This document shows, one piece after another, positions 22,063 to 29,762 of a DNA stretch of 64,000 nt; positions within the stretch are counted from its first letter, which is position 1; each line of letters opens with the position of its first letter. The stretch covers positions 1 to 64,000 of the forward strand of contig NZ_KV700385.1 of assembly GCF_001687305.1 (NCBI RefSeq), in the 5' to 3' direction. Source of the DNA: Actinomyces vulturis (GTDB taxonomy: Bacteria; Actinomycetota; Actinomycetes; Actinomycetales; Actinomycetaceae). The notes under the pieces are model-generated. The model ran no database searches. It worked only from the letters and a program-made list of their open reading frames with translations, and was not told the origin of the DNA. The translations under genes were made by a program, and so were the position numbers.

Positions 22063-23778
22063 ATGAGTACTCCAACTACGCACGTCGCATTAAGGTGGGG
22101 ACCCAGGCCTGCCACTTTAGTGTGGTGGCTGGCCGCCATCGGGTTTATGGGGATCGGTGTGGCCAGCCGCTCCCCCGCATTTGTTGCTCTTGGTCTGCCG
22201 ATAATTGGCTGGCGCTTCTTCTTTTCCGCAAACCTCATCCTGACTCCCCCAGACGTATCCACGGACACACTACGTGTTGATACCGCTTTGGCACCCGAGG
22301 GTTTTCCTGCCCGAGCCACTGCGCACCTGACTGTCCAATGGCCGGGAAGGCATGACATGGGGCTCAGGCTCCGATCGGCGTCGGGTATTACTCGCCTGTA
22401 TCTGTTGAGAATTAAGGACCAGCGCGCGTTTACTGTCCACGATGATGTACCCGGTACTGGTCGCTGGCAGGTACTCACCGCCGATCTCATGGCAGGTTTA
22501 GGCTGGTGGCGTTCACAGCCGTGGCGCTTACCGATAAATCGTCTTCTCATCACACCGCCCGTCATTATTCTTCCCGCCCGCCGCCCAGGCCATCCCGTAG
22601 GCGTGACGGGCCCAGTCAGTAGCCGGCGCGTGGGACGTACTGGGTATCCACGTGACGTTGCACCATGGAGCCCGGGCGATGATTCGCGCCGTATCGCGTG
22701 GAAAGCCACTGCTGCTCATACAGATGGCAGTGGCGTGCGCACGGTGTACGTCAATCGTGGTGAAGCCACCGGTGAAGATGTGCTCTACATTGTGCTCGAC
22801 GCGCGCGATGACTTGGGCTCCGATGCGTCCCAGTGGGCTCGCTCAGACAAAGTGTTGGAGTCAGGCTCCTTGGATGCTGCGCGTCAAGCTGCGATTTCGA
22901 TGGCACGTGAGGCTCTGTGGCGTGGGGCGCGCGTAGGTCTGTGCGTGTTGGGGCACAAACCGGTGATTGTTCGCCCTGCCGCCGGGCGGCGCCATGTAGA
23001 TCGCTTAACTCACCACATCATTACTGCGCCGCTGGATCGTATTCCTACCCCGGATCCTCACTTACCGCTAATCCCGAATCATGCGAGCATAGCGATCATC
23101 AGTCCAGTCATCGATGCAGTACCGATTGATGCCGCTCGCCTGTGGCGTCGTATGGGTCATGACGTGGAATTAGTGGATGTATTCCCCTCTGCTGTCTGGT
23201 GTTCTCAGCGCAGCGATGAGGCGGCCACCCAGTTGGTGGCGCACCATCATGATGTACGTGTGCAAAATTTGGCTGATGAAGGCGTAAAAGTTACCCCGTG
23301 GAATGAGGGGCGGATTCGCGGTGGTCAGCCTCGAGCCATAGAGGTTGAGGGGTTGCATGTTGGCATCGTTTCGGCCATCCCGTGGCTGGCCTGTGTGACG
23401 ACCGGTATTGCTGGTCTGGCACTGTTTCTTGCCGCTGGATGGTCCAGTTTTGGTCACGGTTTATCGGGACTGAGCACAGCAATGGTTGTCTCCATTCTGT
23501 TGCTTACTTTCAGTGGGGCACTGTTCTCTGTCCTTGGCACTCTTCTTGGCAGCAGGCAGTGGCTGCAGGCTGTTGTGGAGTGGAGCGTATTGGGTGGGGT
23601 ACTTACTCGGTGGGCCGTGGTGCAAGTGTGGACGTGGGCGTTAGTCGCTCTGGGCTGGCTGGCTAGTGGCGGTCAGTGGGATCTGGATCCTCTGTGGGCC
23701 ACAGTGGCTACGTTAGTACTGGCGTTAATTGTTGGTGTTGAGTTCTTGGATGCGAAAACTGCTCTTCACCGTGAATAA
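22063..23778 (+). CDS. DUF58 protein with added C-terminal membrane domain
   Basis: DUF58 proteins pair with MoxR ATPases and have a von Willebrand A-like domain. The 571-residue protein has two N-terminal membrane segments (about 15-50), the DUF58 hallmark SPGDDSRRIAW near residue 207 and a vWA-like part after it (IVLDARDD). Unusually, about 130 more residues at the C-terminus form three or four membrane segments, which common DUF58 proteins (about 400 residues) lack. This tail may replace a membrane partner. It is in the same operon as moxR. Confidence 0.85.
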   Translation: MSTPTTHVALRWGPRPATLVWWLAAIGFMGIGVASRSPAFVALGLPIIGWRFFFSANLILTPPDVSTDTLRVDTALAPEGFPARATAHLTVQWPGRHDMGLRLRSASGITRLYLLRIKDQRAFTVHDDVPGTGRWQVLTADLMAGLGWWRSQPWRLPINRLLITPPVIILPARRPGHPVGVTGPVSSRRVGRTGYPRDVAPWSPGDDSRRIAWKATAAHTDGSGVRTVYVNRGEATGEDVLYIVLDARDDLGSDASQWARSDKVLESGSLDAARQAAISMAREALWRGARVGLCVLGHKPVIVRPAAGRRHVDRLTHHIITAPLDRIPTPDPHLPLIPNHASIAIISPVIDAVPIDAARLWRRMGHDVELVDVFPSAVWCSQRSDEAATQLVAHHHDVRVQNLADEGVKVTPWNEGRIRGGQPRAIEVEGLHVGIVSAIPWLACVTTGIAGLALFLAAGWSSFGHGLSGLSTAMVVSILLLTFSGALFSVLGTLLGSRQWLQAVVEWSVLGGVLTRWAVVQVWTWALVALGWLASGGQWDLDPLWATVATLVLALIVGVEFLDAKTALHRE

Positions 23779-23787
23779 TGGTTCATT

Positions 23788-25074
23788 GTGCCTGATGATC
23801 TATTGTCCTCTCACCGCCCGTCATCTTCTCAATCGCAGTTGCCTTCGCGTGAGCGTTCACTGCTGCTAACGAACCCCACATTGAGGGCTCTGCTGGTGAT
23901 TGTATTTTTCACCTACAGCGCGCAAAACATGTTGAATGTGTCCATTGCGCCGCTTGCTCGCGCGCTGACGCTGGCTGAGTGGGCTGTGGGCCTAGCGGTA
24001 TCTCTAGCCGCCTTGTTTGTCACATCACTGTCTCAATTCTGGGGCCGACGTTCCATGATTTGGGGGCGACGCCGCGTCCTATTAATTGCGTTATTCCTTG
24101 CTTTAGTCGCTGCCGGCCTATTTTCTGGTGCAGTGGCTTTGCGTGCAGCGGGACTCATTAGTTCCGGCGTAGCCACCACAGCGATTGTGTTGGCTCGTGG
24201 TGCGTTCTTCGGTGCAGCCGTGTCTGCTATTCCACCAACAGGTCAAGCATTGATTGCCTCACTGACCCCTGATGAGAAGTCACGTGTCAAAGGCATGAGT
24301 GCGTTCTCCGGAGCAATTAGTGCCTCGATTATGGTGGGCTCACTAGCCTCTTCTGCTCTGGGGACATGGAATATTTATGGGCCGGTGCATGCCACGGGCG
24401 TGCTCATTTTGATGGCGCTGCTCGTGTGTTTCTTCTTCGTACCGGTCACTCCCCCACCACCGGATAAAAAGACTCCTGCGAAAGTCTCATGGCACGATAA
24501 ACGCATTTTGCCCTGGATTCTTGCGGCTCTTGGAATGTTTTTCACCAATGGGGTTGTGCAGATTACAACCGGTTTCGTTGCTCAGGATCGACTCAATCTT
24601 GATCCGCATCAAGCCATGCCTGCCACGGGTATGCTCCTACTTGCTGGCGCAACCGGCGCCATGCTCATGCAGATGGCGATTGTGCCACGTTTGGCCTGGC
24701 CACCTCGCCGTTTATTACGTATCGGCCTGTCTCTTGCTCTGTTGGGCTTAGTGGGTTTTGCTCTAGCCAGTACGCTCTGGTTGTTGGCTCTGTGCTCATT
24801 CTTGATCGGTTCATCACTGGGTATGGTGATGCCCGGTTATAACGCTGGTGGAACGTTGGCAGTTGAAAAGTTTGAGCTTGGTGGCGCGGCCGGTGTGCTT
24901 AACGCTGCTGGTGCTGTGACATGGATTGTGGGGCCAGTCAGCGCAACTAGCCTTTATGCTTGGCACCATCATGCACCGTTTATTGTGGCCGGGATCAGCC
25001 TGACTGCTTCGACGCTCGTAGCATGGCTCCACCCCACACTCGCAGCCCGCCGCCCGCATCCGGCTCAGGACTAA
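23788..25074 (+). CDS. Major facilitator superfamily transporter
   Basis: The 428-residue protein has about 12 membrane segments and an MFS loop-2 like motif (FWGRRSMIWGRRRVL, about 88-102). A hydrophilic N-terminal tail of about 30 residues comes first. A drug or metabolite exporter is likely, but no substrate can be read. I used GTG 23788, nine bases after the DUF58 stop; the ribosome site is poor, so the start is uncertain. Last gene of the run from 17663. Its stop overlaps the convergent pcp stop by four bases. Confidence 0.85.
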   Translation: MPDDLLSSHRPSSSQSQLPSRERSLLLTNPTLRALLVIVFFTYSAQNMLNVSIAPLARALTLAEWAVGLAVSLAALFVTSLSQFWGRRSMIWGRRRVLLIALFLALVAAGLFSGAVALRAAGLISSGVATTAIVLARGAFFGAAVSAIPPTGQALIASLTPDEKSRVKGMSAFSGAISASIMVGSLASSALGTWNIYGPVHATGVLILMALLVCFFFVPVTPPPPDKKTPAKVSWHDKRILPWILAALGMFFTNGVVQITTGFVAQDRLNLDPHQAMPATGMLLLAGATGAMLMQMAIVPRLAWPPRRLLRIGLSLALLGLVGFALASTLWLLALCSFLIGSSLGMVMPGYNAGGTLAVEKFELGGAAGVLNAAGAVTWIVGPVSATSLYAWHHHAPFIVAGISLTASTLVAWLHPTLAARRPHPAQD

Positions 25075-25715
25075 TCGGGTAGTTTTCGAGAGTTACTCAG
25101 CGCCTGTGAGAAACCTGCCAGTACGGTGGCGAGGGCTTGGAGGGCTGCTGTGACAGTCTCGATAGAGACCACGCTGGTGGGTGGGACGTGAACGAATCCG
25201 CCTCGGATGGGCGTCGTGTCCCCGTCAACGCCGCGTGACTGGTTTCGTACAGAATCGGCCAATGCGTAGAGGGAGGAGTTACAGACGTACTTACCCGCGT
25301 CATGTGACTGGGCCACGGGGAAACCCTGACTGCGTAAAGTGGCAACGAGGTACTCTGCTGGCCATGGTGCCATAAGCACGTCATCGCCGCCCTGGACTAA
25401 TGGTTCACCGTGAGGGTGGTAGCCGGAATTGTCCGGAATCGATGAAGACGCCTCATTAACGGCCTGGCTTTCGATATCAATAGCAGTGCCACGCCCGTTA
25501 ACGCCGCACAGAACGATCGCCTGATACGTGCCGCTGGAGACAAACTGACGAACCTGTGCCATCGCATCGGCATAGGTGACAGGAAGTTGCTGAGTGTCGA
25601 TAGCTACCGCACCAGTCGGGGTCTCAATCTGCGAGGGCAGTGCGCTCACGGCTTGCCATGAGGGATTCACGTCATGCTCGCCGAAGGGCTCAAATCCGGT
25701 GAACAGAATCCTCAT
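25071..25715 (-). CDS. pcp: Pyroglutamyl-peptidase I
   Basis: Cytosolic cysteine peptidase (family C15) that removes N-terminal pyroglutamate. The 214 residues match the family length. The start MRILFTGFEPFGEHDVNPSW is diagnostic. The triad is visible as Glu82 (IESQAVN), Cys145 in KYVCNSSLY and His176 in GFVHVPP. GGAGGT precedes the ATG, a strong ribosome site. It is convergent with the MFS gene with no room for a terminator between them. Confidence 0.95.
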   Translation of the reverse strand: MRILFTGFEPFGEHDVNPSWQAVSALPSQIETPTGAVAIDTQQLPVTYADAMAQVRQFVSSGTYQAIVLCGVNGRGTAIDIESQAVNEASSSIPDNSGYHPHGEPLVQGGDDVLMAPWPAEYLVATLRSQGFPVAQSHDAGKYVCNSSLYALADSVRNQSRGVDGDTTPIRGGFVHVPPTSVVSIETVTAALQALATVLAGFSQALSNSRKLPD

Positions 25716-26014
25716 GGTGACCTCCTGATGGACCTAACCGATGCGCTCACGGCACTAATGCGATGTCGGAACTGTTAACAGATACGCCAACTCTAACGTT
25801 GATCGCCAATACCAGTGTCCTCTACCGGCCTCACCTTTACCTACCAGCCCCTCGCGCGAGCATCCATGCCTTCTCGCTTCAAAGCACCGCGAACAAATCA
25901 ACGTTCAACTCCCAATCACTCACCACGTTCACACTCGCACACACATGCCAGTCAGCACCAAAAAACCACGGTTTTCTCAGGCAACGCCGGTAACCTAGGG
26001 CACACGATATTCCG
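25716..26014. other. Intergenic region upstream of a lipoprotein gene
   Basis: Divergent region between pcp and the lipoprotein at 26057. A short inverted repeat (AAAACC-AC-GGTTTT) sits near 25963-25976 and is followed by a GC-rich stretch with AGGCAACGCCGGTAACCT (25979-25996). It looks structured but I cannot match it to a riboswitch class. No convincing coding sequence is seen. Confidence 0.4.
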
Positions 26015-26044
26015 CTTTCCTCAACTTTCCTCAACTTTCCTCAA
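26015..26044 (+). repeat. Three perfect tandem copies of a 10-base unit
   Basis: CTTTCCTCAA is repeated three times without change, ending 12 bases before the ATG of the lipoprotein gene at 26057. It overlaps the 5' untranslated region and could change by slippage. Confidence 0.9.
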
Positions 26045-26056
26045 TGAAAGACCGTC

Positions 26057-26827
26057 ATGAAGAAGATTGCCTCCCTGGTACTAATTTCTGCTTTGGCTTG
26101 TGGCGGTCTCACCGCATGCAGTTCCTCGTCAAATTCCTCCTCCCCCGCTGCTTCGGCTGAGGCCAGCCAGTCTGCAAGCCCCGAGCCCACGAAACCTATC
26201 TCCCTCATCCCTGAGGTTGCCGTGAGTGAAACCGTGGATCCTGAGGTATTTAGCAAGGCCTTGGATGAGGCAGACAAGAAGTTCCCCTACCGCTCCCTCA
26301 CCATGGATCAGAGCATTGCCGGTGAACAGGGTGGTAACACGGTTCTTCAAGCACACATGATTGCCCAGGGTGAGCGCAACATTGCCTCCTTGGATTCGCA
26401 CTACACCTACACCTTGGAAGTGACGGTCATTGGCATCACCCAGAATGAAGAGGGTGAGTACGTCACCATTGACGGCCAGCGTTACAAACGCAACGGTGAG
26501 GACAATTCCTGGAGTGCCGATGAGGACTCTGATACTCCCAGTTCTGCTGTGGGTTCCGAGGGGCTGCGGAAGGCCACCTCGATTACGTTCCTTGGCGTGG
26601 ATGGCGATCAGCGCAAGTATGAGGTGAACCTGACGGAGATTGATGGCATGCCTCAAAGTGATGAGGAGGTTCCCGCCATCGCCACGGTGTGGGTTGATGA
26701 AAACGATGTGATTACTCGTTTGGAGCTCAATGGTCAGGGCACGTCTGATGGCACCACGACCACAGTAGGCATCACCTACACGCAAAGCATTCTTGAAAAG
26801 CAACCTGAGATTTCTTTAAACATGTAG
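26057..26827 (+). CDS. Exported lipoprotein of unknown function
   Basis: The 256-residue protein begins with a lipoprotein signal (MKKIASLVL, lipobox LTAC, Cys21), then a Ser-rich linker, then an acidic soluble domain. I do not recognise the domain; the alternating polar strands (TYTLEVTVIGI, EYVTIDGQRYKRNG, YEVNLTEIDG) suggest a beta-rich fold like the LppX/LprG or outer-surface sensor lipoproteins, but this is only a guess. GAAAG precedes the ATG. It appears monocistronic. The three-fold repeat upstream may affect expression. Confidence 0.75.
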   Translation: MKKIASLVLISALACGGLTACSSSSNSSSPAASAEASQSASPEPTKPISLIPEVAVSETVDPEVFSKALDEADKKFPYRSLTMDQSIAGEQGGNTVLQAHMIAQGERNIASLDSHYTYTLEVTVIGITQNEEGEYVTIDGQRYKRNGEDNSWSADEDSDTPSSAVGSEGLRKATSITFLGVDGDQRKYEVNLTEIDGMPQSDEEVPAIATVWVDENDVITRLELNGQGTSDGTTTTVGITYTQSILEKQPEISLNM

Positions 26828-26866
26828 TGATGTCTGGTGACTTATATTGCCCTGTCGCCTGATCTC

Positions 26867-28000
26867 CTAACGTTTAGATTCACACGCAATCCCGTCACCG
26901 TCACGATCGAGTTCTGAACGATAGCCTGGTTCTCCTCGGTGGATCGGGGCAGCACCAGCTGCTCGCGCCGCGGCACAGTTTTTGTAGTAGGCCGAGCCGC
27001 TGTCATCTGCGGGTGCAGGTTCAGCGGGGACAGCCGGAGCTACGGGTTGATTGTCAGGAACGTATGCGGCCGATCCAGCATCATCAGAAGACCAGTTTCC
27101 AGCGTCAGATCCACTGCCACCAGATTCTGTACCAGTATCAGCAATCGGTTCTTGCACTTGAGGTTCAGGAGTTTCAACAGTTACGTGGTCCCCTTGCCCT
27201 GGCGCAGGCACAGAAGTATCCGCTGTGAATGCTTGATACCCCTGACAGGTTGAGAGGACACGAACAAATACGCTTTTTTCTTGTGGAGTGACAGTGAGTT
27301 GATACTTTTCTTTCACTGCAATTTGTCGAGCTACATAGGCACAGCGAACGTCTTCGCGTATCGGAAGCCAGGATGAAGCATCCTGATCTTTTTTCTGTTT
27401 ATTGACGCTCGATTCCACGGCAAGTAGGTTCAACGGATCATTCGCGAATTGGACGCGTTGTTCTTCCGAAAACTTATTTGCCCCTGAACGCCAAGCTGCT
27501 GCTAATGGCACAACATGATCGATATCGATATTTTTGTTCTCACGGTCCATGTCAATCGTGTCATTGGTGTATGGCGACACAAGAGTCCCAGCAACAACCA
27601 CGCAACCATTCGTATCAGCACCCAGAACGATATTTGTTAAATCTCGACGAAGAATATCGTTTCGAGTATCGCACCCATTACGATCCACATCGTTTTTCCA
27701 GCCAAATAGTCCCCGGTCATATCCTTGGTCATCACCGTTTTCTGCCACCGTCAGTAACATCAGATGCGCCAAAGCAGAGTGAGGATCAATAGTGGGTGTG
27801 CCGGTTGGGGAAGGCAGGGCCGTGCTCGTACTTACTGATGAGGACTGAGCGGTCGCCTCATCATGGGATGCTTTGTGATCATCAGGAATACAACTACCTA
27901 CGATGGCAAGAAAAAGAATCAGCAGGAATACCCGTCCACCACACCCTAAACATCCTGACCCCAGACAAGATGATTTGCTGGACTGCTTCTTACCCATCAT
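26867..28000 (-). CDS. Secreted HNH (DUF1524) nuclease-like lipoprotein with excalibur domain
   Basis: The 377-residue protein starts with a basic, Cys-rich N-terminus and a hydrophobic segment ending in a lipobox-like VGSC (Cys37). A DUF1524/HNH-type nuclease domain follows, with the motif DIDHVVPLAAAW near residue 160 and the NLLAVESSVNKQK helix. A Pro/Gly/Ser-rich linker leads to a C-terminal excalibur calcium-binding motif, DRDGDGIACE. This layout is common in Gram-positive surface nucleases, likely for extracellular DNA use. Start is ATG 28000 (a second ATG follows at once). Monocistronic. Confidence 0.88.
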   Translation of the reverse strand: MMGKKQSSKSSCLGSGCLGCGGRVFLLILFLAIVGSCIPDDHKASHDEATAQSSSVSTSTALPSPTGTPTIDPHSALAHLMLLTVAENGDDQGYDRGLFGWKNDVDRNGCDTRNDILRRDLTNIVLGADTNGCVVVAGTLVSPYTNDTIDMDRENKNIDIDHVVPLAAAWRSGANKFSEEQRVQFANDPLNLLAVESSVNKQKKDQDASSWLPIREDVRCAYVARQIAVKEKYQLTVTPQEKSVFVRVLSTCQGYQAFTADTSVPAPGQGDHVTVETPEPQVQEPIADTGTESGGSGSDAGNWSSDDAGSAAYVPDNQPVAPAVPAEPAPADDSGSAYYKNCAAARAAGAAPIHRGEPGYRSELDRDGDGIACESKR

Positions 28001-28036
28001 CGCCCATTTCCGCTCGTACCTCCCACATTGTGGATT

Positions 28037-28055
28037 GACTTATCAATGATAAGTC
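28037..28055. promoter_or_regulatory. Palindrome ahead of the HNH gene
   Basis: GACTTATC-AAT-GATAAGTC, two perfect 8-base arms with a 3-base spacer, lies 37 bases before the HNH gene start. It may be an operator, or a hairpin ending the small membrane gene at 28157; the lack of a T run argues for an operator. Confidence 0.45.
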
Positions 28056-28156
28056 GATGTGTCAGTAGCAGCGGAAAGACAAGCGCAAAAGACAAGAATG
28101 CGAACTATTGTTTCCACCCGAAAAATGCACTGGTGGGGCACACATCGCATCACAGT

Positions 28157-28399
28157 TCAGGGAAGATCATGTGAATTAGTGCGAGTCACGCCCATGGACC
28201 AGCCAACCACTGTGGTGATAGCCAGCGCTCCGACGATGGAGCACATGGAGAAAATGTAGGCAGAGTTATCAGAAGCAGTCCATACGGCGTCACCGAAACG
28301 CCAATCCATATAGAAGAGACTGGCCACATAACTCAAGACAAACACAGCGGCAAGCAAAAGCCAGGTTCCTGAGGTTTCGACGTGCTTTTTCATGGTCAT
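28157..28399 (-). CDS. Small two-pass membrane protein
   Basis: 80 residues with two membrane segments (about 11-32 and 47-68), no known family. It follows another tiny membrane gene (28435-28611) by 35 bases on the same strand, suggesting a two-gene unit. AGAGG lies ahead; a second Met at 28393 is an equally good start. An immunity-like or envelope peptide is possible, but nothing in the sequence proves a role. Confidence 0.55.
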   Translation of the reverse strand: MTMKKHVETSGTWLLLAAVFVLSYVASLFYMDWRFGDAVWTASDNSAYIFSMCSIVGALAITTVVGWSMGVTRTNSHDLP

Positions 28400-28434
28400 G
28401 ACCTCTTTTCCATGGAATCAGGAGAATAGATTAA

Positions 28435-28611
28435 TCAGCGGTCCGATACGGACGGGGTAGTGATTGAACGGCAGAAAATTAGCCGCAATACAAAAAATGT
28501 CAGAACAAGTACGGATGGCACGTAAAGCCAAATGTTGTGCCAGATCAATGCCACCGCCACAGCAACGATCGCAGCAAGGACAATTCCGACTGTCATGATT
28601 CGACGCTTCAT
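28435..28611 (-). CDS. Tiny membrane protein, 58 residues
   Basis: ATG at 28611, with AAAGGAG 6 bases ahead, opens a 58-codon frame ending TGA at 28435. The protein starts MKRRIM, has two hydrophobic stretches (about 7-24 and 28-46) and a short polar tail. It pairs with the similar-sized gene at 28157. The good ribosome site and the membrane pattern make it likely real despite its size. Family unknown. Confidence 0.6.
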   Translation of the reverse strand: MKRRIMTVGIVLAAIVAVAVALIWHNIWLYVPSVLVLTFFVLRLIFCRSITTPSVSDR

Positions 28612-29048
28612 CGCCTGCTCCTTTCGTCTGTGCGGTGGCTACGTATCAAGTCTGCGATGTCAGGCATGTAACCCACCATTGGGTATTGCCCTGATTTACC
28701 CCTGATTCTTCCTTCTTCACCCTGGTCAACACATCGTTCTGGAGCCTGACTCTCCCTCCTCCTTAATGATGACCCCTCACCCTATTTTCTCTCACTCTTT
28801 GCTCATTTTCTCCCTATTTTTCTTCGATCCCCCCCCCATTCGTTCCTTCCTGTATTCGCTTTTCACTCCACTCTCTTTCGTGAGTACCTTCCCCTTCTGC
28901 GATTACCTAATTCAGGGTATAAATCAGGGGCCTTTCAGGGGGTCACCTCATAGCGGACATATGCATGGTCACAGAAGAATTAAGTGGTATCCATACCGAT
29001 ACCTGAACCGCGTCATTACGGGTCAGAACGTCCTTTTCAAGGAGAGCC
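28612..29048. other. Intergenic region with a poly-C tract
   Basis: Divergent region between the small membrane genes and the ABC exporter. It is pyrimidine-rich on the plus strand between about 28700 and 28900, and holds a run of nine C at 28829-28837. A possible promoter for the exporter (TTCTGC-17-TATAAA) lies near 28897-28925. No coding sequence is supported. Confidence 0.5.
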
Positions 29049-29762
29049 ATGAACAGCCAACAGTCCCCTATCGTGCTCATGGAGCAGGTGTCCAAGATTT
29101 ATGGTCGGGGTGAAACTCAGGTTCATGCTCTTCGTGAAGTGAATGTGACAATTAACCGCCACGAGTTCACCTCAATCATGGGCCCATCAGGTTCGGGTAA
29201 GTCCACGATGCTGCACGTATTAGCCGGTTTGGACACTCCCACCTCAGGAAGCATCACAGTCGATCACCAAGTCATCACCTCAATGAATGATGATGCGTTA
29301 ACACGTTTCCGCCGTGAACGCATTGGCTTCATCTTCCAGAGTTTTAATCTCGTGCCCACCTTGAGCGCTATGGACAATATCCTGTTGCCCCTCAAACTCA
29401 AGGGCTACACGATGAATGCTGATGACAAAGCATTCATGAACCAAGTGATAACAATGCTTGGGCTCAAAGAGCGCCTGTCTCATCGTCCTGGTCAACTTTC
29501 TGGTGGCCAAGTACAGCGCGTGGCTGTTGCTCGCGCGCTGGTTGCTCGCCCTGCGATGATTGTGGCCGATGAGCCCACCGGTAACTTAGATTCTGAATCC
29601 ACCGCTGAGGTGATGGGACTGCTGCGTCAGGCCGTAGATACATTGGGCCAGACAGTAGTCATGGTGACTCACGATGAGCATTTGGCTTCACAGGCTGATC
29701 GCATCCTTGTGGTTAAAGACGGCCAGATTGCTCGCGATGAGAAGGTGGGTGCCCTGTCATGA
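29049..29762 (+). CDS. ABC transporter ATP-binding protein (MacB/LolD type)
   Basis: ATPase subunit that powers the FtsX-like permease encoded next. The 237 residues contain Walker [10 protein letters not shown], the Q-loop [14 protein letters not shown], the signature [15 protein letters not shown], Walker [14 protein letters not shown] and the switch His in MVTHDEH. GGAG precedes the ATG. It overlaps the permease gene by four bases (ATGA), so the two are coupled. The family exports lipoproteins, peptides or drugs, or acts as a mechanotransmission complex; the substrate is unknown. Confidence 0.93.
   Translation: MNSQQSPIVLMEQVSKIYGRGETQVHALREVNVTINRHEFTSIMGPSGSGKSTMLHVLAGLDTPTSGSITVDHQVITSMNDDALTRFRRERIGFIFQSFNLVPTLSAMDNILLPLKLKGYTMNADDKAFMNQVITMLGLKERLSHRPGQLSGGQVQRVAVARALVARPAMIVADEPTGNLDSESTAEVMGLLRQAVDTLGQTVVMVTHDEHLASQADRILVVKDGQIARDEKVGALS

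Noticed and set aside
26129-26803. Open frame of 224 codons opposite the lipoprotein gene
   Set aside because: Antisense of a gene with a clear signal peptide, lipobox and ribosome site; no supporting features of its own.
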